This document shows, piece by piece, positions 63,722-64,000 of a DNA stretch of 64,000 nucleotides. Each line of letters begins with the position of its first letter. Within the stretch, counting starts at the first letter, position 1. The DNA lies in NCBI RefSeq assembly GCF_021462225.1, contig NC_061815.1, forward strand, positions 46,535,986-46,599,985, given 5' to 3'. A program made the position numbers and the translations under genes. The notes under the pieces were generated by a model that saw only the letters and a program-made list of their open reading frames with translations, made no database searches and was not told where the DNA came from. Source of the stretch: Girardinichthys multiradiatus. Lineage: Eukaryota > Chordata > Actinopteri > Cyprinodontiformes > Goodeidae.

Positions 63722-63868
63722 ATGTCTCTTTGCTGGCAAACAGACATAAACTCTTCAAACTGGATCCAAGAGTGTCATAAGATCACGCGATCATATGCAC
63801 TGAGTTACGTACGGTATCCGGTATTCATTCATAAAAAGGGGAAATTAAGGTATAAGCATTTTGCTTGA
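63722..63868 (+). CDS. Hypothetical 48-codon frame after the candidate promoter
   Basis: The first ATG after the candidate start site opens a frame MSLCWQTDINSSNWIQECHK continuing to a TGA at 63866-63868. It could be an upstream open frame in a 5' leader or chance. No family recognised. The rest of the putative transcript lies outside the window. Confidence 0.25.
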   Translation: MSLCWQTDINSSNWIQECHKITRSYALSYVRYPVFIHKKGKLRYKHFA

Positions 63869-64000
63869 CATTCTCTCTGAGGCCTGCAGAAGCAAGCTGT
63901 GTTCCAGAGACGTCCCCAGTAGAGACGCTGTCTCTACGAAGCCGAGTGGAGCGGTTTTCCCAGTCTGACAGGAGGATAATAGGAGCTGCATCACTGTGGT

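Overview
This is a stretch of a vertebrate nuclear genome, almost certainly from an acanthomorph-type teleost fish. It is AT-rich, carries widely spaced GT-AG exons of one vertebrate gene, and is densely littered with Tc1-like, hAT-like, CACTA-like, LINE and Ty3/gypsy-like sequence typical of fish. No bacterial or operon-like organisation is present. Of the many open frames, only the six exons below look like host coding sequence.

Host gene. Six + strand exons (27875-27901, 28119-28237, 37119-37268, 42843-42950, 45749-45873, 53740-54442) join in frame to about 410 codons plus TAA. They match the C-terminal half of a follistatin-like 4/5 protein, closer to FSTL5 (from memory). This part follows the Kazal, EF-hand and Ig domains and is beta-propeller-like. 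Everything before 27875 is therefore read as one long intron (at least 27.8 kb) of the same gene. The 3' UTR probably runs to a poly(A) signal at 56042. The first exon is a 27-nt microexon of symmetric phase.

Region by region. 1-8.3 kb: intron with decayed Tc1 ends and SINE-like tails. 8.4-9.9 kb: minus-strand relic of a CACTA (En/Spm) transposase. 11.0-12.2 kb: 3'-truncated Tc1-like element. 13.8-17.8 kb: gypsy-like integrase relic preceded by four coding tandem-repeat arrays and bounded by 25-bp direct repeats. 21.5-25.9 kb: SINE and LINE tails, another Tc1 relic and a truncated RTE/Rex-type LINE. 29.2-32.8 kb: a three-level nest, in which a Tc1-like element with an open transposase frame sits at the exact centre of a long palindromic element with 3-bp target duplication, which itself lies in a small hAT-type MITE with 8-bp duplication. 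37.6-39.3 kb: LINE 3' end and a Tc1-derived MITE. 39.6-41.2 kb: full-length Tc1 sister copy with a broken transposase. 44-53 kb: SINE/LINE, a TIR element, a 2.1-kb internally deleted RTE/Rex-type LINE and a fold-back repeat. 59.9-62.8 kb (downstream of the gene): two Tc1-like pseudo-transposases joined together, the second split by a retroposon, followed by a long compound microsatellite. 63.6-64.0 kb: a TATA-containing, GC-richer segment that may be the promoter and first exon of the next gene.

The genes do not form a pathway. The window is a large-intron neural gene used as a landing site for mobile DNA. Its most unusual structure is the nested palindrome at 29.2-32.8 kb. Family names rest on recall of conserved proteins and repeats; no database search was possible.
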